Below, in pieces: positions 32,003-41,093 of a stretch of 64,000 bases of DNA (position 1 is the first letter of the stretch; the number at the start of each line of letters is the position of its first letter). The DNA lies in IMG/VR virus record IMGVR_UViG_3300033996_001430, positions 1 through 64,000 of that record. One strand, given 5' to 3'. This stretch comes from a virus. Under the pieces are notes generated by a model that did no database searches, was not told the origin of the DNA, and was given only the letters and a program-made list of their open reading frames with translations. The position numbers and the translations under genes are program-made.

Positions 32003-32664
32003 TCTATATCTTCAAGTTTTATTTCAAGATGTAAATCACTGTCAACCTGTTCTCTAGTATTCCAAATATGTTCAATTTCAATTTCTTGTTTAGTTACAGT
32101 TATTACTCCAGTAGCACCTTCATTGTTTTCCCAACCACCAAATGATCGTTCCAAATAAGTATAAACAACGTCTTCCATTCCCGCACTCAAATCATATTCA
32201 ACTCCATTATTTCCTTCACCTTTATCTTCAATGTGTCCATCATCTCCACCGCCTTCATATTTAACCGTAATTGATTCAAGGTTGTGTTCATCTAAAAATG
32301 AATTTACTTCCTCGTTACCATTTAATTCATAACTATCACCAGCAGATTCTTCACCATTTTCTGTTATTTCACTAGTAATAATCATAATTTTTGATTCCAC
32401 TTTAAATTTTATAAATAAACGGTAATACTCCTCCTCACTTTCACTTTGAGACCCATACCATATTTTATGACCATATTTTTCTATAATCATATCAAAAAGT
32501 GGTAAAAAATTAGACGGAATTTTAACGTCTTTACGTAATCCATTAATCCATACTTTTTCATCCCACCATTCTATACTAGTTATTTCCATGCTAAAATCAA
32601 CGGATGCCTCGTCGGTATTAAATTGTTCTAAATAAAGGAAAAATGATGTTAATAATCTTTTCAT
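31999..32664 (-). CDS. Hypothetical protein, paralogue of 31334-32002
   Basis: Encodes 221 very acidic residues with a Gly-Asp-Glu-rich centre (GGGDDGHIEDKGEGNNG). It begins MKRLLTSFFLYLEQF, an amphipathic helix. First gene of its unit, with a box at 32679-32687. Function unknown. Confidence 0.62.
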   Translation of the reverse strand: MKRLLTSFFLYLEQFNTDEASVDFSMEITSIEWWDEKVWINGLRKDVKIPSNFLPLFDMIIEKYGHKIWYGSQSESEEEYYRLFIKFKVESKIMIITSEITENGEESAGDSYELNGNEEVNSFLDEHNLESITVKYEGGGDDGHIEDKGEGNNGVEYDLSAGMEDVVYTYLERSFGGWENNEGATGVITVTKQEIEIEHIWNTREQVDSDLHLEIKLEDIE

Positions 32665-32678
32665 AATACTATTTTATA

Positions 32679-32687
32679 ATAAATATA
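32679..32687 (-). promoter_or_regulatory. TATATTTAT box
   Basis: Exact 9-mer 14 nt upstream of the ATG at 32664. Confidence 0.5.
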
Positions 32688-32689
32688 AG

Positions 32690-33043
32690 TTAATCGTCAA
32701 ATTTCATCTTCATTGTACGTATCATCCACATTGGTCTTTCGTTTGACTCAATAGCCTTTATCCAATCGTGAGCACTTGGAATATAATTATTACAATCTTC
32801 TTTGATGTGATCTTCCCCCACATATCGTGTATAAACGACTTTACCATCACTATTGATGAATGAGGACCCAAATATCTTTTCCATCTCAAAAATACCCTCT
32901 GAATGATGTCTAAACATCCTGTGTAAAGAATTTCCAACCCATGCTTTGGTCTCATCCAACCAATTATGTAAATGGATATAATCTTCTTCTTTACCTCCGT
33001 ATTTCTTAACTGAACTTTTTGCGTGTATTAATGGGTGTGCCAT
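32690..33043 (-). CDS. Conserved phage protein (DUF6915-like)
   Basis: Encodes 117 residues. MAHPLIHAKSSVKKYGG, HNWLDETKAW, HRMFRHHSEGIFEMEKIFG and RYVGEDHIKEDC match a conserved phage/bacterial family of unknown function that I know as DUF6915. Several conserved His residues suggest metal binding. Confidence 0.78.
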   Translation of the reverse strand: MAHPLIHAKSSVKKYGGKEEDYIHLHNWLDETKAWVGNSLHRMFRHHSEGIFEMEKIFGSSFINSDGKVVYTRYVGEDHIKEDCNNYIPSAHDWIKAIESNERPMWMIRTMKMKFDD

Positions 33044-33106
33044 GATAAATGATTTTTTTATATAATAGTGAATTTTATAATGGAATTGTAGTGATATTTA
33101 TTATAT

Positions 33107-33307
33107 ATGAAAATTATAATCACAGAGAAACAAGCCGATATACTATTTGGAAATAAGATCCATTGTTCAAAATGTGATCACTCATGGAAAAAAGAAAAGG
33201 ATGATAAACATCCTTATTTATGCCATTCATGTGGTTGGGATAACAAATCCAAAAAATATAATAAAGTAGAACTAAAAAAGTTTTGGGATAACCATACCAA
33301 AAAATAG
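33107..33307 (+). CDS. Leader-peptide zinc-ribbon protein
   Basis: Encodes 66 residues on the plus strand. Class C leader MKIIITEKQ (I-T-E at 5-7), then CSKC (about 20-23) and CHSC (about 39-42) forming a ribbon. GATATTTAT lies upstream in the same orientation, a one-base variant of the recurrent box. The leader on a plus-strand gene shows that it is not just a local duplication. Confidence 0.75.
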   Translation: MKIIITEKQADILFGNKIHCSKCDHSWKKEKDDKHPYLCHSCGWDNKSKKYNKVELKKFWDNHTKK

Positions 33308-33308
33308 G

Positions 33309-35075
33309 TTATGCACGTTTTTGAACATAATTATTAGTAATCGCTTTAGAGGTAACTCCTTTAACCATATCATTAGCTTTTTTGACCACATTATCATCAT
33401 TACTAGCAAGTTGGGTTCCTTTGTCTATAAGTTTACCAAATTGATCATATGCTTTATATCCTTTATCCGCAGTTTTTGCATAATCACCTGATTTAACCGC
33501 CCCTTTAAAATCTTTTGTAAGTATTTTTTTATAATCCCCAATACCATAACCTAATTCAAGTGCGGTCTTTGCTTTATCACCAGCAACATAACCCGTAGCG
33601 TCCGCAGTGTATCCTTTTACTTTATCTTTAGCCGGATCGTATATAACTTTCTGTGTTATTTTTTTAGCATCTGCTTTAATTTGATCTTGAGTCAATTTTT
33701 TAATTCCAAGATCGGTCGCAAGTTTGGTTTCCGACGCAGCTCCCGTACCAGACCATTTCACTATACCTTGGAAAAGTTGTTCCATCCACGCAGCAGCTTT
33801 AGTAACCATGCCACCAATAGTTGTCGCACCAAGTTTTTCAACTACCCATGTACCCGCTTGTTTTATTAGACCCGCCGCCCAACTCAACGCACCACCAATC
33901 TTACTAACCCAAGGTTTAACGTATTTAATAAACCAAGATTGTTTGGCAATCTTTTGAAAAAATGAACCAATTGTGCCTCCCGCCCCAAAAAATGGTTTTA
34001 GGAACTTACCAATGATTTTTGCTAATGCCCCCGCAGTACATAGACCAATTACGCTAAAAAATAATTTACCCCAAGAACCAATACCTGAAGCAATTTGTGA
34101 TACATCAAATAATGTTAATGCCGCCCATGCCGCGGTAACCCCAAGTGCCCCAACACCTGTATAATCTAATAATGTTTGTAGTATTGCCCCACCTGTACTC
34201 ATAAGAATATCTCTCATTTGTTCAAAGAACCAAGGTATTCCTTTTTCTTTTAACCATGTAAAACCTTTTTTAACCAAATCAACACCAGCACCCGCAGCCG
34301 CTAAAAAAGTATTATAATTGGCTCCACTATAACCCAAACCTTCTAATCTTTTCCAAATTGCTCGGTATTGAGTCGGATCAAAGTCTGACATCTCAGCATT
34401 AAGCCAAGCTCTAAGATTTCCATATGGTTTAATTTGATATGCAATTATTTCATTAACTTTATCTAAAATATTTTTATTTACAATAAGATCTATTGCTTTA
34501 ACCGCATCATCTTCATTTGTTCCGTCGTAGTCATCAAATACGTTATCACCATCAAGATCAAACGCCCTTTTTAACGCATTAACAACAGAATATGCCGCAC
34601 TATCATTTTTAGCTTTAATATCAGCCTCACTCTTTAAAAACGCCGCCTTTTGTTCAGGTGTCATTTTTGCAAGAGCGTCATTTCTTTTTTGATTTTCAGC
34701 ATCAATTTTTTTATCAATATCTTTAATCCATCCCCATCCCGACCAATCGTCGTCTTCTTCTTCAGATAATATATTTGACTTTGTAACTTCATTTACAAAA
34801 CTTTCTTTTAGAAACGAAAAGAATTTATCAACCTCATTTTTAGGATTGAATGTTGATTCAACAATTACGTCACCATTAAACTCCCTTTCGTAACTCTCTC
34901 TAATAGTTTTATTATTACCAAATAAATTAGTAATGTACTCATTCTGACTTTCCTTTAGGAATACCGCTTTATTTGTGAAGTTAGGATTTGTCTCCATCTC
35001 AAATAAATGTAATCCCCTATGAAAATCTAATTGTCTTTCAACTTTAGATAAGTAATAATTTAACCTATTGTCCAT
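33309..35075 (-). CDS. Large virion-like protein with candidate multi-site propeptide
   Basis: Encodes 588 residues. The N-terminal 110 residues contain five motifs of the (L/I)-x-E type (FLKES, TIRES, VIVES, FLKES, NILSEEE), as expected of a propeptide processed by a T4-type prohead protease. A Gln/Lys-rich helix region follows, then a Gly/Ala/Trp-rich hydrophobic centre (about 255-420) with several possible membrane-inserting helices and a Lys-rich tail. It may be an injected or inner-virion protein; no named family. Confidence 0.6.
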   Translation of the reverse strand: MDNRLNYYLSKVERQLDFHRGLHLFEMETNPNFTNKAVFLKESQNEYITNLFGNNKTIRESYEREFNGDVIVESTFNPKNEVDKFFSFLKESFVNEVTKSNILSEEEDDDWSGWGWIKDIDKKIDAENQKRNDALAKMTPEQKAAFLKSEADIKAKNDSAAYSVVNALKRAFDLDGDNVFDDYDGTNEDDAVKAIDLIVNKNILDKVNEIIAYQIKPYGNLRAWLNAEMSDFDPTQYRAIWKRLEGLGYSGANYNTFLAAAGAGVDLVKKGFTWLKEKGIPWFFEQMRDILMSTGGAILQTLLDYTGVGALGVTAAWAALTLFDVSQIASGIGSWGKLFFSVIGLCTAGALAKIIGKFLKPFFGAGGTIGSFFQKIAKQSWFIKYVKPWVSKIGGALSWAAGLIKQAGTWVVEKLGATTIGGMVTKAAAWMEQLFQGIVKWSGTGAASETKLATDLGIKKLTQDQIKADAKKITQKVIYDPAKDKVKGYTADATGYVAGDKAKTALELGYGIGDYKKILTKDFKGAVKSGDYAKTADKGYKAYDQFGKLIDKGTQLASNDDNVVKKANDMVKGVTSKAITNNYVQKRA

Positions 35076-35133
35076 AATATTTTTAATTCTTATATAATAA
35101 ATATTACCATATACTAAAAACTATGATTTTTAA

Positions 35134-35142
35134 TATATTTAT
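35134..35142 (+). promoter_or_regulatory. TATATTTAT box on the plus strand
   Basis: Exact 9-mer in sense orientation, 7 nt before the plus-strand ATG at 35150, in a divergent promoter region. This shows that the box follows gene direction. Confidence 0.55.
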
Positions 35143-35149
35143 ATAAAGT

Positions 35150-36121
35150 ATGAAAGATATTAAATTACATAGTATTATAAAAAGAGTATTGTTGGAAGAG
35201 GTTGACGATAAGGCTTTTACCAAAAGAGAAATAATATTCTTTAAATTTTTAAACGAGTTTAAAGAATCCGCTCAACCATCATCAGAAAAGTTAAGTAAAT
35301 TTATCCAAAGTAATATGTCTTCATTTGGTTTTAAACCTGAGGACTATACCGAACTTTCAAATAGGTACACTCAGAATTATAGAGAAGATGGCAGATACGA
35401 GGACACTAAAACAAGTGAACTTAAACAATATCACAACTTAAAAACTAAAAAGGTAACCAACACAAACGCATCCGAAAGAGTCTCAGAACTACTACCATTT
35501 AAAGGATCTAACTTAGAAGGTAGATGGGAACAAGACGGTAAAGGTGATTGGGGTTATGTCGTTCTTTCATATAATTGGTATCCTATATACATTTACAAAT
35601 ATAAAAAATGGTTTGAAACTTCTAATTCATATTCATCATCCACATCTAAACAGATGAGGAATACAAGACCAACAAGATGGAATAGTAAGATAGGAAAACA
35701 AATGTTGATTTGTGATCGTAATGAGATGGATCAGATAAGACGTGGTTCTATTAGTCCAGAACAATTAGTTGTAAATAAAAATAACAATTTTACTGAATCA
35801 ATTGATAAATTGATTGACTCACATACTTTACAAACAATCAGAGTTGGTTGGTTCCCAAGATTAAGATTATCGTTTTACTACACAGGAGTTAGATTCAATG
35901 AGAAAATGCCTGAGGTAGACATAAACATTGTTAAAGTTGATAAGATAATTGATAACAAAATAGATAGAGAATCAGGTGATTTCTTTACAGGTAATATGGT
36001 TGGTGTCACTGAAGAATATTTAAAAACCTCAGTTAATTCACACTTTGAAAGATCATTTACTGAAATGTTAGGTAGAGATCTATCCGAAAGTATAATAGTT
36101 AACATATCTTTTAAAAAATAA
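35150..36121 (+). CDS. Leader-peptide protein, unknown body (plus strand)
   Basis: Encodes 323 residues. Leader MKDIKLHSIIKRVLLEEVDD (L-L-E at 14-16), class A-like. The body is basic and Ser/Tyr-rich with no known domain. It is divergent from 33309-35075 and ends at a bidirectional terminator. Confidence 0.7.
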   Translation: MKDIKLHSIIKRVLLEEVDDKAFTKREIIFFKFLNEFKESAQPSSEKLSKFIQSNMSSFGFKPEDYTELSNRYTQNYREDGRYEDTKTSELKQYHNLKTKKVTNTNASERVSELLPFKGSNLEGRWEQDGKGDWGYVVLSYNWYPIYIYKYKKWFETSNSYSSSTSKQMRNTRPTRWNSKIGKQMLICDRNEMDQIRRGSISPEQLVVNKNNNFTESIDKLIDSHTLQTIRVGWFPRLRLSFYYTGVRFNEKMPEVDINIVKVDKIIDNKIDRESGDFFTGNMVGVTEEYLKTSVNSHFERSFTEMLGRDLSESIIVNISFKK

Positions 36122-36122
36122 A

Positions 36123-36146
36123 AAAGTCGGATCTAAGTCCGACTTT
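36123..36146. terminator. Bidirectional terminator
   Basis: AAAGTCGGA/TCCGACTTT stem with T-runs on both sides serves the convergent genes 35150-36121 and 36166-36402. Confidence 0.9.
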
Positions 36147-36165
36147 ATTTTTACAATCCTTAATT

Positions 36166-36402
36166 TTATAACCCGTAGTTAACTCTTTTATCACCTAACA
36201 ATTCCAAGGCTTTCTCAACCGCCATGTCTTTGTTTTTAAGACCACGTTCTTTAATCTTCTTACCATGTACGATTTGATAAGTAGTTGAAGCGACTTCTTT
36301 GTTATCACCTTTCCCAGATTGTTTTTTAATAGCTTCCATCGCATAAACATCTAAAAAACCAACTTTACAAATGTAACGACCTTTTGTTGAACCTTTTACC
36401 AT
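36166..36402 (-). CDS. Small basic hypothetical protein
   Basis: Encodes 78 residues, Lys-rich, MVKGSTKGRYICKVGFLDVY. It may bind nucleic acid. Not recognised. Confidence 0.6.
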   Translation of the reverse strand: MVKGSTKGRYICKVGFLDVYAMEAIKKQSGKGDNKEVASTTYQIVHGKKIKERGLKNKDMAVEKALELLGDKRVNYGL

Positions 36403-36448
36403 TTTTTTATTTTTTTGTTTTAATTAATACTTCTACAAATGTACGAAT

Positions 36449-36796
36449 TTATTTTTGATCTGACAACATAAAATTTAAAAATTTTCTTATTGTCCTAATA
36501 ATTTTTACTCTTTCAGGATCTTGTTCATCCATATCGTAAACATAATCAGTCATATCATTTTCATATAACATATTTACAATACTATTTTCCATGTCTTTTT
36601 TTGACATATACCCATTAAACCCATATCCTGGCAACCCTTCAAATTTGTATTCCTTAACTTTTAATCCTCCCCAGTCATCACCTATCTTTCTTTCGTTAAC
36701 CTTAAGTCTTCTAATTAAGAAATAAAACAATTTACTATCTATATCTTCGTGTTGTGAAGATATTTGTTCATTCTCATTCAAAGTTGACTTAATCAT
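36449..36796 (-). CDS. RR-domain-like protein with short leader
   Basis: Encodes 115 residues. MIKSTLNENEQ offers L-N-E at 6-8. LFYFLIRRLKVNERKI is the RR-type start, followed by a domain ending in a helical tail. It abuts the ferritin-like gene upstream without a gap. Confidence 0.62.
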   Translation of the reverse strand: MIKSTLNENEQISSQHEDIDSKLFYFLIRRLKVNERKIGDDWGGLKVKEYKFEGLPGYGFNGYMSKKDMENSIVNMLYENDMTDYVYDMDEQDPERVKIIRTIRKFLNFMLSDQK

Positions 36797-37285
36797 TTAT
36801 TTAAGAAATTTTAATTTGTAAAGAGTAGAATTTATTAGTTCTTCTACAGTATCAATTTGGTTCTGCAAATAACTTTCTTTAACTGAATCACGATTATCAG
36901 AAATAACATCCAATAACTCTTTAAAGTACTTAATTAATTGATCATTTGACTTATAATCAACCATATCAAAAGTTTTGTAATTTTTAACTAATCCGTGTTT
37001 ACCCTGATATGATTCAACTAACCCGTCAACTAATCCATCTATACCTTCATAATATTTTTGTAGTGCTTTATGTTCTGAATATGAAGTTGTTTGTAAATGA
37101 AGGATATGTACTTGTGTTTGTGAATGTAATAACTTACAAACTATTTCACAAAACTGATCATTACTTCCTTCGGACTCTGAATCATTTTCATTATTGTCAT
37201 CTTTGTCTTCAATTGTATCTTCCTGTTCGTATAAACCTTGTTTTTTTAATTCTTCAAACAATTTTTCTGTTAGATTTTTTTCCAT
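36797..37285 (-). CDS. Ferritin-like phage protein (DUF5856-like)
   Basis: Encodes 162 residues. After an acidic N-terminal stretch (about 15-45), the segment HSQTQVHILHLQTTSYSEHKALQ, YYEGIDGLVDGLVESYQG matches a phage family of Dps/ferritin-like four-helix proteins that I know as DUF5856. His and Glu positions resemble a di-metal site. Its N-terminus (MEKNLTEKLFEELKKQG, with L-T-E at 5-7) could be a leader. Confidence 0.7.
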   Translation of the reverse strand: MEKNLTEKLFEELKKQGLYEQEDTIEDKDDNNENDSESEGSNDQFCEIVCKLLHSQTQVHILHLQTTSYSEHKALQKYYEGIDGLVDGLVESYQGKHGLVKNYKTFDMVDYKSNDQLIKYFKELLDVISDNRDSVKESYLQNQIDTVEELINSTLYKLKFLK

Positions 37286-37297
37286 AGTTTTTTATTA

Positions 37298-37306
37298 ATA
37301 AATATA
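37298..37306 (-). promoter_or_regulatory. TATATTTAT box
   Basis: Exact 9-mer 12 nt upstream of the ATG at 37285. Confidence 0.5.
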
Positions 37307-37313
37307 CTCAAGT

Positions 37314-37814
37314 TTATGATTTTACAACCAAATCCTTTTCTGATATAATAATACTAGATTCATCAAACGTACTATCTAACCTTAATATCTCATTTTTAAT
37401 CTCAGAAAATGAAGACCACAATAACGATCCTTCAGTTTTTGGACTGTAATCATTATCAACCAAATATTGTACTATAATATTTTCTTCCAATGTTATGAAC
37501 CCATGAGCAAACCCTCTTGGGACAATTAATTCATCACCACCTTTCATTTCAAAAAATTGGCAGTTATTATACGATCTAAGTGGTTTCCTTAAATCCACCA
37601 CAAAATCTAAAATTCTACCATTAATGACCTTTACCAATTTTGCTTGGGAGGTTTCTCCTGTTTGATAATGTAATCCTCTTAATGTAAACTTTTTTGGGTT
37701 CACGCTAATATTACTTTGTTTCCATTCCTTGTCTAATTCAAACAACGAAAGAGGACTAAATGATCCTCTCTCATCATAGAATATTCTGTTGTTGATTATT
37801 CTTGGTTGTTCCAT
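37314..37814 (-). CDS. RmlC-like dTDP-4-dehydrorhamnose 3,5-epimerase
   Basis: Encodes 166 residues, near the usual family length. RGLHYQ (catalytic-type His), DLRKPLRSY and PRGFAHGFITL are the RmlC cupin motifs. By family it epimerises C3 and C5 of dTDP-4-keto-6-deoxyglucose. RmlD-like 4404-5093 would catalyse the next step; RmlA and RmlB are not in the window. The ATG overlaps the next gene's stop. Confidence 0.85.
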   Translation of the reverse strand: MEQPRIINNRIFYDERGSFSPLSLFELDKEWKQSNISVNPKKFTLRGLHYQTGETSQAKLVKVINGRILDFVVDLRKPLRSYNNCQFFEMKGGDELIVPRGFAHGFITLEENIIVQYLVDNDYSPKTEGSLLWSSFSEIKNEILRLDSTFDESSIIISEKDLVVKS

Positions 37815-38506
37815 TATATAAATTTAATTTCGTTAGTTATAGGGTCCCAATCAATATTCCATGGAGTATGTGAATAAAGATATCGTTCGTTCAATACAGA
37901 CGCATTGAAGTAGTGTGTGTGACCATCAAAGTAGTGTCCATGACCAGTATGGATATGACCACAGATATGGATCTTAGGTTTGATTTGTTTGATTCTCTCC
38001 GCAAGTAATTCACAACCCAAGTGAACATTGCGATTACCTTCAACATCATCTAATATTCCCCAAGCCGGTCCGTGAGTAATCAATATATCAATACCTTCAG
38101 GAATCATATCCCATTTTGCTTTCAACTCTTCACCATTTCGTGGTAAGTTAAATGCCCAATTGTAGAACTCAGGTTGCCAAGGAGATCCCCAAATTTTAAC
38201 TTCAGGACCATCACCATCTTGTGTAGTCATTAACTCATCTTGGACGTATTCAATAGTCTTGTACCCTGTTAATATATCTTTTACTTTCTCAACATTGTTT
38301 TGAAAACCCCAATCATGATTACCTGCAATGAATACTTTATGGTCATAGGTTACGATTTTATCGTACCAAGCAGCAAACTCACGTATCTCGTGTTCGTAAC
38401 CCATAGAACTAATATCACCCGCATGGATTAACAAATCACCACCAGGTAAATCGTGGTGTACGTGTTTGTGTTTTCCGTGTGTGTCTGATATGATAGTTAA
38501 TTTCAT
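37814..38506 (-). CDS. Metallophosphoesterase, calcineurin-like
   Basis: Encodes 230 residues from MKLTIISDTHGKHKH; five in-frame upstream codons are unlikely. Motifs SDTHG, HAGDIS, IAGNHDW, THGPAWGI and CGHIHTGHG occur in order. The architecture matches the UPF0046/MPPED-type family that hydrolyses phosphodiesters; substrate unknown. Confidence 0.8.
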   Translation of the reverse strand: MKLTIISDTHGKHKHVHHDLPGGDLLIHAGDISSMGYEHEIREFAAWYDKIVTYDHKVFIAGNHDWGFQNNVEKVKDILTGYKTIEYVQDELMTTQDGDGPEVKIWGSPWQPEFYNWAFNLPRNGEELKAKWDMIPEGIDILITHGPAWGILDDVEGNRNVHLGCELLAERIKQIKPKIHICGHIHTGHGHYFDGHTHYFNASVLNERYLYSHTPWNIDWDPITNEIKFI

Positions 38507-38523
38507 AATACAAATATACAAAA

Positions 38524-38916
38524 TTAATAGTGTAAATCCAAATAAAGATTGTCGTCATCTGTATATTTTACACAACAAAATGCAGGATGGTATTGGTCTT
38601 TCAAATCATCAGTTAACTCATGAATATGTTTTGAAGGATCATCCACATAGTACATTGGTTCTTCTCCATTCTTTCTCCTTTGGATTTCTTCTTCCATTCG
38701 GGCATTATGGGTCATAGACATATTATACTGTTCTCCTTCTTTCAATACCACACCCCATCCGTGTTGCTCATAATACTTATCTTCAACTCTTTGGGCAAGA
38801 ACAAGAGCATCATCAGGTAATTCAGGATGATCCTCCAAAAACTTTCTAAGTTTCCCGATGGTAAGGTAATATTCGTAATTACCTTTTAAATCATCAATGA
38901 CATTTATTTTACCCAT
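38524..38916 (-). CDS. Conserved phage protein, unknown function
   Basis: Encodes 130 residues. FLEDHPELPDDALVLAQRVEDKYYEQHGW is a pattern seen in several phage proteins without assigned role. Acidic, soluble, with a Cys pair near the C-terminus. Confidence 0.65.
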   Translation of the reverse strand: MGKINVIDDLKGNYEYYLTIGKLRKFLEDHPELPDDALVLAQRVEDKYYEQHGWGVVLKEGEQYNMSMTHNARMEEEIQRRKNGEEPMYYVDDPSKHIHELTDDLKDQYHPAFCCVKYTDDDNLYLDLHY

Positions 38917-38929
38917 TACACTAATTTTT

Positions 38930-39250
38930 TTATTTAGTTTTATAATCGTTCCACTTCCATCCTAGAAATAGTTTCATACATTTTCTATGTAACCAATTTG
39001 GTTTTTTCTCAAAATGAATACAAAACCCTTCGCCAGCACCAATACAATATTTGCCAACCTTCTTTACTATTTTATTTTCTTCACTTTTTGTAACATATGG
39101 TTTTTCTGAGTTATCAACTTGATGATTATCCAAATTTTCTTCAGTTATTACTTTTTTCTTTCTAGGTTTATAAGTCCTTTTTTTTGGTTTTTTTTCTACT
39201 ACAGGTCTACCCGTAGTAACCGTTTCTTTTAAAATTATTTTTTCTGTCAT
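38930..39250 (-). CDS. Small basic protein
   Basis: Encodes 106 residues. A Lys/Arg-rich N-terminal tail (KKPKKRTYKPRKKK) precedes a short Cys/Trp-containing C-terminal module (YCIGAGEGFCIHFEKKPNW). The tail suggests DNA or RNA binding. Family not recognised. Confidence 0.6.
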   Translation of the reverse strand: MTEKIILKETVTTGRPVVEKKPKKRTYKPRKKKVITEENLDNHQVDNSEKPYVTKSEENKIVKKVGKYCIGAGEGFCIHFEKKPNWLHRKCMKLFLGWKWNDYKTK

Positions 39251-39255
39251 TTTTT

Positions 39256-39984
39256 TTATTTTTTAATTTTTAATACTTCCTTTTTATAGTATTCATCAAA
39301 TCCATCTAAGTAATTTGTAATACTCTTACTTTTATCAACTCCAATAACTTCATCTATTAACCCAAACTCCATTGCCTCATCTGAGTTATACCATCTGTCT
39401 CTTTCAGAGAAGTCCAACACCTCTTGGAATGTTTTTCCACAATTCTCAGCCAAAATTTTAAATAAGATGTAATTGTATTTTTCACCTTCCATCTGATCAA
39501 TACGTGTGTCTTGAATGTTTCCTTGTGTACCATGACTTACTTGGTGAGTCATTACTTTAGAATGAATTAAAGATGATCTTTTACCTTTGGTACCTGAAGA
39601 AAGTAAAACAGATCCCATTGATGCACACATACCTAAATTAGTTGTGACAATATCAGAACTAACATAGTTCATAAGGTCAACAATACCAAGACCACACATC
39701 ACAGATCCTCCAGGACTATTAAGATACAACGTAATGTCTTTCTTCTCCACAGAATCCAAAAACAATAATTGAGCTTGTACAATATCAGACATATTTTGAT
39801 TTACAGGTCCTGATAACCATAATATACGATCACGCATCAACCTTGAGAAGATATCAATTTGAGTCGCACGTAACTCTCTTTCCTCCAAAATGTATGGTGT
39901 TAATGACGCTTCAAACTGATCTAATGCCATTGAACTAATCCCTTCGCTTTTTGCAAAACTTCTAAACTCTTTTCCGTAATTCAT
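39256..39984 (-). CDS. clpP: ClpP-like serine protease
   Basis: Encodes 242 residues. LNSPGGSV, the active-site Ser in MCASMGSVLL, the His in VMTHQVSHG and the Asp region DRWYNSDEAMEFGLID match ClpP, a self-compartmentalising protease that normally works with a ClpX or ClpA unfoldase. It is longer than cellular ClpP at the N-terminus (about 45 residues). Such genes occur in many phages; a role in capsid maturation or host takeover is inference. Confidence 0.88.
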   Translation of the reverse strand: MNYGKEFRSFAKSEGISSMALDQFEASLTPYILEERELRATQIDIFSRLMRDRILWLSGPVNQNMSDIVQAQLLFLDSVEKKDITLYLNSPGGSVMCGLGIVDLMNYVSSDIVTTNLGMCASMGSVLLSSGTKGKRSSLIHSKVMTHQVSHGTQGNIQDTRIDQMEGEKYNYILFKILAENCGKTFQEVLDFSERDRWYNSDEAMEFGLIDEVIGVDKSKSITNYLDGFDEYYKKEVLKIKK

Positions 39985-39988
39985 AATA

Positions 39989-40621
39989 TTATAATTTATT
40001 TTCTGTGTTTTTTATTTCGTAATAATAGTTGTTTGAATCTTCAGATACCCATTTATCCGATTGAGCTTCCACTGACTCAATGTGTGTATCAACTTTTAAA
40101 CTTGATGGTTCTATTGGGAATGGTTTGGTCACCCAATTTGAATCTTTCCAATATATTCTGTTGTTAGGTTGACAAAGTAGATAACCATCATCCGCAATTA
40201 GTATATGCCCACACTTATAATCAGATGGTTCATCAGAATATGGATTTCTATACCAGTCTACTGTCATAAGATAAGTAGCCCAAACTTTTGACCCGTCTTT
40301 TAATGCGACCTGACATCTTTTTTCATAAAGATAATCATAGGTAATAACACTTACATTTTCAGAGAAACAATCCCATAATTGTTTAAAATCAAATGGAATA
40401 TCATTTTTAGGTATTTCCATAAAAATTTCAGATATTGGGACTCTTGATCTTAACATTCCATAATCAGTCATAACATGAAATGTTAATATTTTACCCGCCA
40501 ATGATTGAACTGCAAATGCATAAGCTTTGTGATAATCGTCCTTATCTTCTTCTTTTTTTGTGAAGTGTGATGCTCTCACATAACACTTAAATAATTCAAT
40601 GTTTTCGTTTAATTTTGACAT
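39989..40621 (-). CDS. Hypothetical protein
   Basis: Encodes 210 residues from MSKLNENIELFKCYVRA. L-N-E at residues 4-6 recalls the leaders, but the rest of the motif is absent. The body is alpha/beta with several Trp residues. Not recognised. Confidence 0.62.
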   Translation of the reverse strand: MSKLNENIELFKCYVRASHFTKKEEDKDDYHKAYAFAVQSLAGKILTFHVMTDYGMLRSRVPISEIFMEIPKNDIPFDFKQLWDCFSENVSVITYDYLYEKRCQVALKDGSKVWATYLMTVDWYRNPYSDEPSDYKCGHILIADDGYLLCQPNNRIYWKDSNWVTKPFPIEPSSLKVDTHIESVEAQSDKWVSEDSNNYYYEIKNTENKL

Positions 40622-40622
40622 T

Positions 40623-41039
40623 TTAATTTTTTTTAATCCATTTATTTTCTGAGTCCAGTTCAAACTCCCCAACAAACTCTTGTCTCCATTCAGTTGGTCT
40701 TATTAATGATAAGAAATATTCCCCATTATTTCTACGGTATAGGTAATATTTTTCCCCAACAACAGGTTGGAAATTGTAATTTGATGAGTAAACCATTCTA
40801 TTCCACTCAAACTCATCAACCAATTTATTATACTCTTCCTTTATCTCATCATACCTTTTATTGAAGTAATGATTGGTTTTAAGGATCTTTTCATTTTTCC
40901 AAGTTGATACATTATCAGGAATTATGACCGGAGACCCAACATTTGTTGCATATGGAAGAAGATGGGCATAATAACCCTTCTCCTCACTCCATACTGCATT
41001 ATCGGGGTATTTATTTTCTTTTGGCATATCGTAAGACAT
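40623..41039 (-). CDS. DUF2452-like conserved protein
   Basis: Encodes 138 residues. HLLPYATNVGSPVIIPDNV, YSSNYNFQPVVGEKYYLYRR and FLSLIRPTEW match the DUF2452 family found in bacteria and phages, function unknown. Full length. Confidence 0.78.
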   Translation of the reverse strand: MSYDMPKENKYPDNAVWSEEKGYYAHLLPYATNVGSPVIIPDNVSTWKNEKILKTNHYFNKRYDEIKEEYNKLVDEFEWNRMVYSSNYNFQPVVGEKYYLYRRNNGEYFLSLIRPTEWRQEFVGEFELDSENKWIKKN

Positions 41040-41093
41040 TACACTTGGTAAATCAGAATACTGACACCATAAATCATCAGTGTGTACCTAAAA

